In this document: positions 7,068-14,113 of the stretch, in pieces
How positions within the stretch are numbered: the first letter of the stretch is position 1
How the letters are laid out: each line of letters starts with the position of its first letter
Origin: DASUBV01 sp035763085
GTDB lineage: Bacteria; Actinomycetota; Actinomycetes; Streptosporangiales; Streptosporangiaceae
Reading direction: 5' to 3'
Assembly (NCBI GenBank): GCA_035763085.1
Contig: DASUBV010000173.1
Span: forward strand, 1 to 14,645
Length of the DNA stretch: 14,645 nucleotides
Notes under the pieces: generated by a model
What the model was told of the DNA's origin: nothing
Seen by the model: the letters and a program-made list of their open reading frames with translations, nothing else
Databases searched by the model: none
Translations under genes and position numbers: made by a program

Positions 7068-7097
7068 TCATACCTGGCCTCATACCGATCTCATACC
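7068..7097. promoter_or_regulatory. Three helically phased TCATACC repeats, candidate operator
   Basis: Exact copies of TCATACC start at 7068, 7080 and 7091, spaced 12 and 11 bp apart, so all face the same side of the DNA helix. They lie in the 187-bp divergent region between the kinase (start 7001) and the MMPL transporter (start 7189). That is about 67-96 bp upstream of the inferred kinase transcription start and about 90-120 bp upstream of the transporter start codon. This is the expected layout for a phosphorylated NarL-type regulator binding cooperatively to control both genes. Confidence 0.55.
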
Positions 7098-7176
7098 GCC
7101 GCGGCGCCAGTTCAGCCCGGCGGTCCGATGCGGGCGCGGGCCGCCGGGCGAAGGCTGGAGTGGCTCACCCGACCTG

Positions 7177-7182
7177 AAGGAG
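7177..7182 (+). promoter_or_regulatory. Strong ribosome binding site of the MMPL gene
   Basis: AAGGAG lies 6 nt before the ATG at 7189. It decides the start: the reading frame is open further upstream to about 6934, but that part runs into the oppositely oriented kinase gene and has no comparable site. Confidence 0.85.
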
Positions 7183-7188
7183 TTCCCC

Positions 7189-9282
7189 ATGTCATCCAGA
7201 CCCGACCGGCTCGCCACGGCGCTGCGCCGGCTCCGCTGGCCGGTCGTCATCGCCTGGATCCTTCTGGTGGTGGCGCTGCGCGGGCCGGCGAGCAGCCTGT
7301 CGGCCGTGACGAATAACGGAGCATCCGCCTACCTGCCGTCGTCGGCGCCGTCGACGCGCGTCGCGGAACTGCAGCAGGATGCGTCCGCCAGCACCGACGA
7401 GGATCAGGCAGTCGTCGTCTTCGCCCGGTCCCGCGGCCTGACCGCCGCCGACCTGGCCGCGGCTGCCTCGGCCCGCTCGGCGGTGGCCCGGCTGGGCGGC
7501 CCGGTCGGCTCGCCGGGCCCGCTGCGGCGCTCCGCCGACGGGCAGGCGGCGCAGTTCACGGCGACGGTCACCTCCCGGCCGGCCAGCCAGATCTCCGTCG
7601 ACACCGGCGCGGTCCGGAGAATCAGCACCGCCGCCCGCTCCGCGGGGGCGCGGGCGGGGGACGGGCTGCAGGCCGACGTGACCGGCTCCGCGGCGGTGAC
7701 GGCGGCCACCAGCGTCCAGGACGAGACCACGCTGCTGCTGCGCGCGCTGGCGATCGTCGCGGTCATCCTGCTGCTGGTGTACCGCAGCCCGGTGCTGTGG
7801 CTGCTGCCGCTGCTCGGCGCGCTGGGGGCGGACGTGCTGGCCAAGGCGGCCACGCACGGCCTGGCCAGCGCCGGGCTGACCGTCAGCAGCCTGTCGACCG
7901 CGATCCTCACCGGGCTGGTCATCGGCGCGGCCAGCGACTACGCGCTGCTGCTGATCCACCGGTACCGGGAGGAGCTCAGGCGGCACGCCGCGCCGGAGGA
8001 CGCGATGGCCGCCGCGCTGCGCCGGACCCTGCCGACCCTGGCTGCCTCGGCCGCCACGGTCACCATCGGCATGCTGTGCCTGCTGGCGGCGCGGTCCGCC
8101 TCGCTGCACGGCCTCGGCCCGGTCGGCGCGGTCGCGATCATGGCCGCGCTGCTCGCCGAGATCACGTTCCTGCCCTCGATCCTGCTCATCCTGGGCCGGG
8201 CGGCGTTCTGGCCGCGGATTCCCCGGCCCGGCCGCGGCGGCCGGGAGGACTCGCGCGCCTGGTCGGCGGTGGGCCGCCGGGTCTCCCGGCGGCCGGCCTG
8301 GGTCACCGCCGTGTCGGTGCTGGCGCTCGGCGCGGCGTGCGCCGGGCTGGCGAGCGTGTACACGACCGGCGACCCGGTGGCCGACGTCAAGGGGCACGGC
8401 GGCGCGGTGGCCGGGGAGCGGCTGCTGACCGGGCACTTCCCCGGCGGCGAGCTGGCGCCGCTCACCGTCCTGGCCCGGCCGCCTGCCGTGCGCGCGGCCG
8501 CCGGGACGGCGCAGCGTACCCCCGGCGTCGCCGCGGTGTCGCCGTCCGGCCCGGTGGGCGGGTACGACTCGCTGACGGTGCAGCTCTCGGTCCCGCCGTA
8601 CGGCAGCCAGGGCGCCGCGGTGATCAGGGACCTGCGCGGCAGGCTCGGGCAAGACGTCCTGGTGGGCGGCGACCCGGCGGTCCAGTACGACATCACGCAC
8701 GCGGCCCGCCGCGACGACCTCGTGGTGATCCCGCTGGTGCTCGCGGTGATCTTCGTTGTCATCGCGCTGCTGCTGCGGGCGCTCATCGCGCCGCTGGTGC
8801 TGGTCGCGGCCACCGCGCTGAGCTTCGGCGCCTCCTTCGGGCTGTCCAGCCTGCTGTGGCGGTACGGGCTGGGCTATCACGGCATCGAGGCACAGCTCCC
8901 GCTGTACATCTTCGTGTTCCTGGTAGCGCTCGGCGTCGACTACAACATCTTCCTCAGCGCCCGGGTCCGGGAGGAGGCCCGCGTCGCCGGCCTGCGCACC
9001 GGCGTGCTGCGCGGTCTCGGCGTGACCGGGGGAGTGATCACCGCCGCCGGGCTGATCATGGCCGGCTGCTTCGGCGCCCTGTTCCTGCTGCCGCCCGTTC
9101 AGGTCGCCGAGGTCGCCAGCGCCATCGTGATCGGAGTGCTGCTCGACACGCTGCTGGTCCGCACCGTGCTGGTCCCGGCCAGCCTGCTGGCCATCGGCGA
9201 GCGGGTGTGGTGGCCAGGCCCGGTGCCGCGCCCCGCCCGGACCCCCGCAGCAGCCCTCAGCGAGGAGGCAGCGCGCTCGTGA
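7189..9282 (+). CDS. MMPL-family (RND superfamily) membrane transporter
   Basis: This 697-residue polytopic membrane protein has two-fold RND/MMPL architecture. The N-terminal segment TM1 is at about 17-31, followed by a roughly 150-residue extracytoplasmic domain (32-180), then a five-segment membrane block (about 183-340). TM7 (about 371-390) precedes a second external domain (391-508), then another five-segment block (509-670). Both halves carry the MMPL proton-relay-like motif: GAASDYALLLIHRYREEL (D250, Y251) and GVDYNIFLSARVREE (D584, Y585). The ending LLDTLLVRTVLVPA is typical of the family. MMPL proteins in actinomycetes export lipids, siderophores or drugs, or handle envelope stress; the substrate here is not readable. 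Start fixed by AAGGAG. It is divergent from, and probably controlled by, the adjacent two-component system, and ends just before a strong hairpin terminator. Confidence 0.92.
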   Translation: MSSRPDRLATALRRLRWPVVIAWILLVVALRGPASSLSAVTNNGASAYLPSSAPSTRVAELQQDASASTDEDQAVVVFARSRGLTAADLAAAASARSAVARLGGPVGSPGPLRRSADGQAAQFTATVTSRPASQISVDTGAVRRISTAARSAGARAGDGLQADVTGSAAVTAATSVQDETTLLLRALAIVAVILLLVYRSPVLWLLPLLGALGADVLAKAATHGLASAGLTVSSLSTAILTGLVIGAASDYALLLIHRYREELRRHAAPEDAMAAALRRTLPTLAASAATVTIGMLCLLAARSASLHGLGPVGAVAIMAALLAEITFLPSILLILGRAAFWPRIPRPGRGGREDSRAWSAVGRRVSRRPAWVTAVSVLALGAACAGLASVYTTGDPVADVKGHGGAVAGERLLTGHFPGGELAPLTVLARPPAVRAAAGTAQRTPGVAAVSPSGPVGGYDSLTVQLSVPPYGSQGAAVIRDLRGRLGQDVLVGGDPAVQYDITHAARRDDLVVIPLVLAVIFVVIALLLRALIAPLVLVAATALSFGASFGLSSLLWRYGLGYHGIEAQLPLYIFVFLVALGVDYNIFLSARVREEARVAGLRTGVLRGLGVTGGVITAAGLIMAGCFGALFLLPPVQVAEVASAIVIGVLLDTLLVRTVLVPASLLAIGERVWWPGPVPRPARTPAAALSEEAARS

Positions 9283-9297
9283 CCGGGCGGGCACACG

Positions 9298-9329
9298 CGA
9301 GCGCCCCCGCACCAGGGCGGGGGCGCTCG
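9298..9329. terminator. Bidirectional hairpin terminator between convergent genes
   Basis: Perfect 13-bp arms, CGAGCGCCCCCGC (9298-9310) and its reverse complement (9317-9329), enclose a 6-nt loop. The hairpin lies in the 60-bp gap between the stop codons of the MMPL gene (9282) and the secreted-protein gene (9343). On the plus strand a short T run (TCCTTTC) follows. The position and strength fit a terminator serving both convergent transcripts. Confidence 0.9.
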
Positions 9330-9342
9330 GGTCCTTTCGCGG

Positions 9343-11523
9343 TTACGGCGTCACGGAGTTCACCGAGGTGCCCCAGTTGGCGAAGGCATCCCTGGTGCCG
9401 CCGCAGGTGGCCTGCGTCAGCGTGAACTCCGGCGGGGCGCAGTTCGGGGACTGGATGTAGCTGGTGGAGAAGAAAATCTTGTTGCTGCCCGGGTCGTACA
9501 CGCCGGCGCTGTAGTCGCCCCAGCGCGGCGAGGTGCGGCCAGGGAAGCCCAGGTACTCGCCGAACCCGTCCTCCGGTGCCTGCCCGAGGTCGGCGACGCT
9601 CACTACCGACCCGCGCAGGCCGCTAGCTCCGGCGGACAGCCGCCCGAACGCCGTGCTCGGGAAGAAGCCGCCGTGGTCGGCGCCGGTCGGGCCGCCGTTG
9701 CCGGTGAGGGTGAAGAACAGCGCCGCGGGACCGTGGTCCGGTGCGGCGATGTCCGGGAACGCCAGGTCCTCATGGGCCGGCGACACGTAGCCCTGGCTGG
9801 TCAGCGTGAAGACGCCCGACCGGTCGAAGCTCCTCGTGCCGATCTCCCAGAAGGCCGCGCCCTGGTGCACCTCGGGGGCCGACTCGCCGGCGAACGACTG
9901 GTCGGTCTCGGTGCTGACCGCGCCCCAGAGCTGGCCCTGGGCCTGCGACGCCTGAGTGAAGTTGTCTCCGTTGGTCGCGACCGGGCCTTCGGGGCAGCTG
10001 GCCGGCGGGTTGGTCCCCGTGCTCAGGCCGGCCGCGCCGCACTCGTCACCGAGCGGGATCGGCCCTGCCTTCTGCGCGGCGCCGGCGCCCTCACCGAAGT
10101 AGTAGTTGACCCCGGAGAACAGCTGTCCGCCGAAGCGGAGCTGGCCGCAGGCGGCGCAGCCGGAGCTGTTGAGCGTGCCCAGCCCGGTCCAGTCGAAGAC
10201 CGCGATCCGGGTGTCGCCCTGGCCGTAGAAGTCGAGGTTGTCGAGCATGAACCCCGATCCGCCGTGACTGTTGTCAAACTGGGCCGGGTCCGGTGGCATC
10301 GCCGGGATCACCGAGAACCAGCAGGTGATGCCGGCCCGGTGGAACCTGTTGTCGGACGCGCAGGTGCCATCGGGCGTCGCCAGCAGGCCCATGTTCTCAA
10401 TCGCGACGTTGAAGCGCGGGTTGGCATCGCCATTACTGAGAGTGACCGGCAGGCCGCGCTCCAGCGCGTTCTTGTCGATGGCGAATTCCTGCGCGCCGTT
10501 GAAGCCGCCGCCGCCGATGCCGGGGTTGACCAGCGGGAACTCGTCGTAGAAGAGCTCGAAGGCGTCCCTGGTGACGGCGATCTTCGTGAAGTCGTTGAGC
10601 AGGAACGGGGCACCGGGCTCAGCCGGGTTGTAGTTGGCGTCGAGGAAGTAGTTGTTGTACGGGCCGAACGGGCTCGAGCCCTTCGTCACCGCGATGGCCT
10701 CGAAGCACGTGTTGGCCAGGCCGGCGAAGCAGCCGGAGAACGGGCCGCCGCTGGCCTCCGTGCTCGCCGAGGCGAACTCGGTGAAGATGAAATGCCCGCC
10801 GTTGCTGTGGTCGTAGGCGCACATGATGTCGCCGCCGCTGCTCCAGCCCCGGCTGGTCAGCCCCATCAGGGTGTCGAGCGGGATGACCGCGGACACCCGG
10901 TGGAGCCCGGTGTTGAAGAACAGCACCTCGCCGAGGTTGTTGTCTTCGACCACGAACCCGTTGCCAGCGCACAGGCCCTGGTCGGCGGGCTCGATGTCGC
11001 CGTTCGGGTTGGTGCTCAGCGTGCCGCTGTCCACGGCGTTGAGGCCCTTGACGCCCGTCGCGCCGCCGGCGCCGGAGCTGATCTTGTCGCACCCGGATCC
11101 GAGCGGATCGCAGCTGACGGCGGGCGGTGCCGGGTCCGGGCCGTCCTTGGCGACCATCGGCGACGGCAGGGTGTGCACCAGCGGTTTCGCCAGGCTGGCC
11201 GCCGCGGCCTTACGCGCCGCCAGGTCGGCCCTGGCTGCCCGGGCGGCGGCCGCTGCCGTAGCTGATCCGAGGGCGAAGGATGCGGTGGACGGTGTGGTAA
11301 ACGGGCCGGTCAGCAGGTGGCACCCGCTGGCGCAGCCGGTCGCTGCGGGGCCGACGAAGGTCGGCGAGAAGGTGCCGAGGCTGGCGGAGGTGACGGTGGA
11401 TGTGTGGGGTGTCGCGGTACTGGCCGACGCGCCGGGCGCGGCCGCCACGACCATCGAGACCGGTAGCGCTAATCCGAGAAGAGCGGCAGACAGACAGTAG
11501 AGGCTTTTTCTTCTGAACGGCAT
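9343..11523 (-). CDS. Secreted cysteine-rich protein of unknown function
   Basis: I do not recognise the family. The 726-residue product starts with a signal peptide: basic n-region with an Arg pair (MPFRRKS), hydrophobic core (about 9-28) and a probable cleavage after PGASA (30-34). A Thr/Ser-rich stretch and an Ala-rich helical linker (87-113) follow. From about 130 to the end it is a Gly/Asn/Asp/Phe-rich beta-type region with segments such as GFVVEDNNLGEVLFFNTG (189-206), DFTKIAVTRDAFELFYDEFP (311-330) and SPRWGDYSAGVYDPGSNKIF (665-684). These resemble blades of a beta-propeller-like secreted protein. The mature part has 16 cysteines, an even number consistent with disulfides. There is no LPxTG, no C-terminal membrane helix and no recognised catalytic motif, so it is probably released. 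ATG 11523 is preferred over the upstream in-frame TTG (11541) because it starts the signal peptide directly. Confidence 0.85.
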   Translation of the reverse strand: MPFRRKSLYCLSAALLGLALPVSMVVAAAPGASASTATPHTSTVTSASLGTFSPTFVGPAATGCASGCHLLTGPFTTPSTASFALGSATAAAAARAARADLAARKAAAASLAKPLVHTLPSPMVAKDGPDPAPPAVSCDPLGSGCDKISSGAGGATGVKGLNAVDSGTLSTNPNGDIEPADQGLCAGNGFVVEDNNLGEVLFFNTGLHRVSAVIPLDTLMGLTSRGWSSGGDIMCAYDHSNGGHFIFTEFASASTEASGGPFSGCFAGLANTCFEAIAVTKGSSPFGPYNNYFLDANYNPAEPGAPFLLNDFTKIAVTRDAFELFYDEFPLVNPGIGGGGFNGAQEFAIDKNALERGLPVTLSNGDANPRFNVAIENMGLLATPDGTCASDNRFHRAGITCWFSVIPAMPPDPAQFDNSHGGSGFMLDNLDFYGQGDTRIAVFDWTGLGTLNSSGCAACGQLRFGGQLFSGVNYYFGEGAGAAQKAGPIPLGDECGAAGLSTGTNPPASCPEGPVATNGDNFTQASQAQGQLWGAVSTETDQSFAGESAPEVHQGAAFWEIGTRSFDRSGVFTLTSQGYVSPAHEDLAFPDIAAPDHGPAALFFTLTGNGGPTGADHGGFFPSTAFGRLSAGASGLRGSVVSVADLGQAPEDGFGEYLGFPGRTSPRWGDYSAGVYDPGSNKIFFSTSYIQSPNCAPPEFTLTQATCGGTRDAFANWGTSVNSVTP

Positions 11524-11556
11524 TGTTCGATGCCCCGCCAATCACGAAGGTTCTCG

Positions 11557-11608
11557 CCCCCGGGTGCACCCTGGCGCTGGCCCGCGCCGTGCTTCCGGCA
11601 CCCGGGGG
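11557..11608 (-). promoter_or_regulatory. Structured 5' leader hairpin of the secreted-protein gene
   Basis: An 11-nt arm, CCCCCGGGTGC (11557-11567), pairs perfectly with GCACCCGGGGG (11598-11608). The 30-nt interior can form a further GGCGC/GCGCC stem. It lies 34 nt upstream of the start codon in the inferred roughly 140-nt leader. This could be a regulatory or stabilising RNA structure; I could not match it to a known riboswitch class. Confidence 0.45.
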
Positions 11609-11671
11609 CTACGGCGCGGAAGCAGCGCTGTTGCCGCGGGTGGTACTCATGCGGCAATTCGTGACAGGCAC

Positions 11672-11700
11672 ATCGTTACCCGAGTGGATCTAGGAGTCAA
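11672..11700 (-). promoter_or_regulatory. Candidate promoter of the secreted-protein gene
   Basis: On the minus strand TTGACT (11700-11695) is a near-consensus -35 element. After 16 bp comes TAACGA(T) (11678-11672), a weaker -10. The inferred start near 11665 leaves a leader of about 140 nt containing the hairpin described separately. The -35 is convincing and the -10 is only fair. Confidence 0.45.
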
Positions 11701-11845
11701 CCCTGAAGCAGGGGGAGACCTGCCGGCGCTGCCCGGGCCCGGGCGCACAATAAACGGACCGACGAGGGGAGGCCTTTACTTAACGGATTGCGGCCCCATT
11801 TGGTTCAGCTCCTTGGCATTAATCATCACGGCGCCGGGCGTGGCG

Positions 11846-13807
11846 CTAGCGAGCCGGCACGGTGCCGTGCACCGGCTGATAGCCGCTGAAGCTCGCCTCG
11901 AGTACTCCTTCCCCGCTGGTCAGCCCGGGCAGCTGCTGCTGGAGCGCGCGCAGGCGGGCCGACGGCAGCACGGCGCCGATCACGAGCTCTGCGCCCTGCG
12001 CCCGGGGCGCGTCGACAGCTGCCCGGAGACGGGCCAGCGCGGCCAGGACGGCACCGAGCCGGCCCGCGGGAATCTCCAGCCGCGCGCGTGTCATCGGCTC
12101 GCAGACCATGGTGCCGGCGCGGTCGAGTGCCTGAGCCAGCACCAGCGGCGTCAGCTTGCGGAAGTCGGCGGCCGTTGTCTTCGGCGTGGCCAGGACCTGC
12201 TTGGCAGCCCCGTCGCCGACGTAGTAGTCGCACTCGGTCATGGTCACCGCGCAGTCGGTGACCTGCCAGCCGTAGTGGCCGGTGCGCAGCGCTGCCCGGA
12301 CGTAGCCGGTCATGGCGTCGGCAAAGCTGCTTGTCGACTTGTAGATGTACAGCGGGATGTCCCGGGGGTCGACGTCGAGCCGGAAGCTGACGCCCGAGCC
12401 GGCCGGGGCGGGCTCGATGGCCAGCCCGACCGTGGCGGAGTACGGATGGTCATCTGACTGCAGGACCTCCAGGGCGCTGCCCCGCCCGGCGGGGCGCTCG
12501 ACGCAGATCGTCGTCGTCTCGCGGAAGGTCACCGCCACGCCGTAGTCGCCGGCCAGCGTCGCCTGGAGGATCTCCTTCTGGACTTCCCCGTACAGCGATA
12601 CCGAGATCTCCTGGCGCTCGTCGTCCTGGCGCAGGCTGATCAGCGGGTCCTGCTCGGCGATCTGGCCCAGGGCAGCCCGCAGTCGTTCCCGGTCAGCAGG
12701 GTCGGTCGCGGCGACGACGGACTGCAGCGTCGGCGGCGGGAACTGGCGGCCGGCTCCGCCCGGCTCGTGCTGGCCGATCCCGTCGCCGACCTGGATCGCG
12801 GCCAGGCCCCAGAGCTTGCCGATCTCGCCGGCCGCGACCCGGGAGCGGGGCTCGGCGGGACCGCGGTCGAAAACGGCGACGGCCGTGACCTTGCCAGACC
12901 GGCCCGTGCCGGGCCCGCCCGTGCCGAGCACCAGCCGCTCCCTGGCGCGCACGGTCCCCGTGAACATCCGGACGTAGGCGATCTTGTGCCCGCCGGCATC
13001 CCGCTCGATCTTGAAGACGCTGCCCGCCGCGGGCCCGGCGGGATCGCCGGCGGCGGCCGGCAGCAGCCCGGCGATGCCGTCGGTCAGCTGCGGCACGCCC
13101 GCGCCGGTGATCGCCGAGCCGAAGAAGACCGGATGCACCAGTGCCCGGGCCGTCTGCGCCGCCAGCCCGGCGCGTAGCCGGCTGTAGGCGACACCCGAGT
13201 CGTCGGCGAGGTAGGCGGCGAGCAGGCTGTCGTCGTGCTCAGCCAGCAGATCGGTCAGGCTGAGCCGGAACTCCGGGTCGTCCGGGCCCGGCAGCATGAC
13301 ATCAGCTCCGGGGGTCCCGGCGGCCCGGACCGAGTCCAGCGGGATGACGGCCAGCCGGAGCCGCTCACGGATCTCCTGCAGGACCCGCGCCGGTTTCGCG
13401 CCGGCCCGGTCGATCTTGTTCACGAACAGCAGTGCCGGGATGCCCAGCCGCTGCAGCGAGCGCATGAGGATGCGCGTCTGCGGCTGCACGCCTTCCACCG
13501 CCGAGATCACCAGCACGGCGCCGTCGAGCACGCTCAGCACGCGCTCCACCTCGGCGATGAAGTCCGGGTGGCCGGGCGTATCGATCAGGTTGACGGTGAC
13601 ATCGCCCACGCCGAACGAGGCGACTGCCGACCTGATCGTGATCCCGCGCTGGCGCTCCAGCGCGAGGGAGTCGGTCTGCGTCGTCCCGGCGTCGACGCTG
13701 CCGGGGTGGTCGATGACGCCGGCGGCGTACAGCAGCCGCTCGGTGAGAGTGGTCTTACCGGCGTCTACATGCGCCAGGATCCCGAGGTTGAGTGTCATGC
13801 GCGGCAC
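11846..13807 (-). CDS. Tet(M)/OtrA-like ribosomal-protection translational GTPase
   Basis: This 653-residue EF-G paralogue of the ribosomal-protection type would use GTP hydrolysis on the ribosome to displace a bound drug or rescue stalled ribosomes. Visible GTPase motifs are G1 AHVDAGKTT (12-20), G2 RGITI (54-58), G3 DTPGH (76-80), G4 NKID (130-133) and G5 SAI (231-233). The switch-region text GSVDAGTTQTDSLALERQRGITI is typical of Tet(M)/OtrA rather than housekeeping EF-G. Domain IV ends in TTAADFRKLTPLVL (544-557), but the tip loop just before it (about 528-543) lacks the YSPVS-type sequence of Tet(M). The protein stops soon after GEGVLEASFSGYQPV (632-646), apparently without the usual C-terminal Arg-rich/NPLxRxEYL tail. 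The GTG start is chosen because GAAGGG lies 8 nt upstream; ATG 13798 is the alternative. Confidence 0.9.
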   Translation of the reverse strand: MPRMTLNLGILAHVDAGKTTLTERLLYAAGVIDHPGSVDAGTTQTDSLALERQRGITIRSAVASFGVGDVTVNLIDTPGHPDFIAEVERVLSVLDGAVLVISAVEGVQPQTRILMRSLQRLGIPALLFVNKIDRAGAKPARVLQEIRERLRLAVIPLDSVRAAGTPGADVMLPGPDDPEFRLSLTDLLAEHDDSLLAAYLADDSGVAYSRLRAGLAAQTARALVHPVFFGSAITGAGVPQLTDGIAGLLPAAAGDPAGPAAGSVFKIERDAGGHKIAYVRMFTGTVRARERLVLGTGGPGTGRSGKVTAVAVFDRGPAEPRSRVAAGEIGKLWGLAAIQVGDGIGQHEPGGAGRQFPPPTLQSVVAATDPADRERLRAALGQIAEQDPLISLRQDDERQEISVSLYGEVQKEILQATLAGDYGVAVTFRETTTICVERPAGRGSALEVLQSDDHPYSATVGLAIEPAPAGSGVSFRLDVDPRDIPLYIYKSTSSFADAMTGYVRAALRTGHYGWQVTDCAVTMTECDYYVGDGAAKQVLATPKTTAADFRKLTPLVLAQALDRAGTMVCEPMTRARLEIPAGRLGAVLAALARLRAAVDAPRAQGAELVIGAVLPSARLRALQQQLPGLTSGEGVLEASFSGYQPVHGTVPAR

Positions 13808-13868
13808 GCGTCATACCCTTCGGATTAGTCCCAGAGGCCATCACGATGGACATGAACGGCTGGCGCAT
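13755..13868 (-). CDS. Possible 37-aa leader ORF overlapping the GTPase start
   Basis: An ATG at 13868 follows GAGGGA with a 6-nt spacing, the best Shine-Dalgarno site in this part of the window. It opens a 37-codon frame (MRQPFMSIVMASGTN..., ending CRRR) that overlaps the GTPase gene by 53 nt in another frame. Ribosomes translating it would pass over the GTPase start site. Short leader ORFs regulate some antibiotic-resistance genes, including tet(M), by attenuation. No similarity to known leaders is visible. The strong site may instead be fortuitous. Confidence 0.4.
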   Translation of the reverse strand: MRQPFMSIVMASGTNPKGMTRAAHDTQPRDPGACRRR

Positions 13869-14035
13869 CTTTCTTCCCTCGGTTTCGTGCTCGTGGTCGC
13901 GGCAGTAAACCACGCTGGCTGCCGGGAGCGCACCAGGGTTTTCCGGCGGGCGGGCGGCGTGCACCCGACCTGAAAGTGGAGCGGCCCCCCCCGATAGCGG
14001 GTCAGGCGCCGGTCACCATGTCTCCAGCCAGGAAG

Positions 14036-14055
14036 CCCCGGCCTTCAGGCCGGGG
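14036..14055. repeat. IS200/IS605-type subterminal hairpin
   Basis: CCCCGGCC and GGCCGGGG form a perfect 8-bp stem with a TTCA loop, embedded in GAAGC...AGGAATG. Such GC-rich imperfect palindromes flank IS200/IS605-family elements and are bound by TnpA. Here it lies about 60 bp upstream of tnpB, consistent with a left end. The same kind of hairpin also occurs at right ends, within the omega-RNA scaffold, so it could alternatively be the end of another element copy. Confidence 0.6.
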
Positions 14056-14101
14056 AGGAATGGCGCCCGGCGTGCCGGGATGTCTTTACTGGAACGGCCG
14101 G

Positions 14102-14107
14102 TATCCT
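14102..14107 (+). promoter_or_regulatory. -10 element for leaderless tnpB transcript
   Basis: TATCCT fits the actinobacterial TANNNT -10 pattern and is followed by exactly six bases and the tnpB ATG at 14114. No Shine-Dalgarno sequence is present. The transcript would therefore begin at the start codon. No good -35 is seen. Confidence 0.45.
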
Positions 14108-14113
14108 GTAAAC

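Larger units (their letters stand above)
11524..11845. other. 322-bp intergenic region with locally lower GC
   Basis: The right part of this gap (about 11735-11830) is noticeably richer in A/T than the rest of the window, and I see no protein-coding pattern in it. The left part holds the inferred promoter and hairpin leader of the secreted-protein gene. There is also a small CCCTG-AAG-CAGGG hairpin at 11701-11713 and a GCCCGGGCCCGGGC palindrome near 11730. No clear terminator for the ribosomal-protection GTPase gene, whose stop is at 11846, was found. Confidence 0.5.

Noticed and set aside
7192..9312. 706-codon open frame antisense to the MMPL gene
   Set aside because: It is a shadow of high third-position GC in the real gene; the translation is Arg/Gly/Gln-rich without any domain, while the plus strand gives a complete MMPL protein with a ribosome site.
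9673..11265. 530-codon plus-strand frame opposite the secreted protein
   Set aside because: The composition is biased and has no recognisable motifs; the minus strand shows a signal peptide and continuous protein-like sequence.
11524..11670. c-di-AMP (ydaO-type) or cobalamin riboswitch in the secreted-protein leader
   Set aside because: The conserved core sequences of these classes could not be found by eye; only a generic hairpin can be supported.
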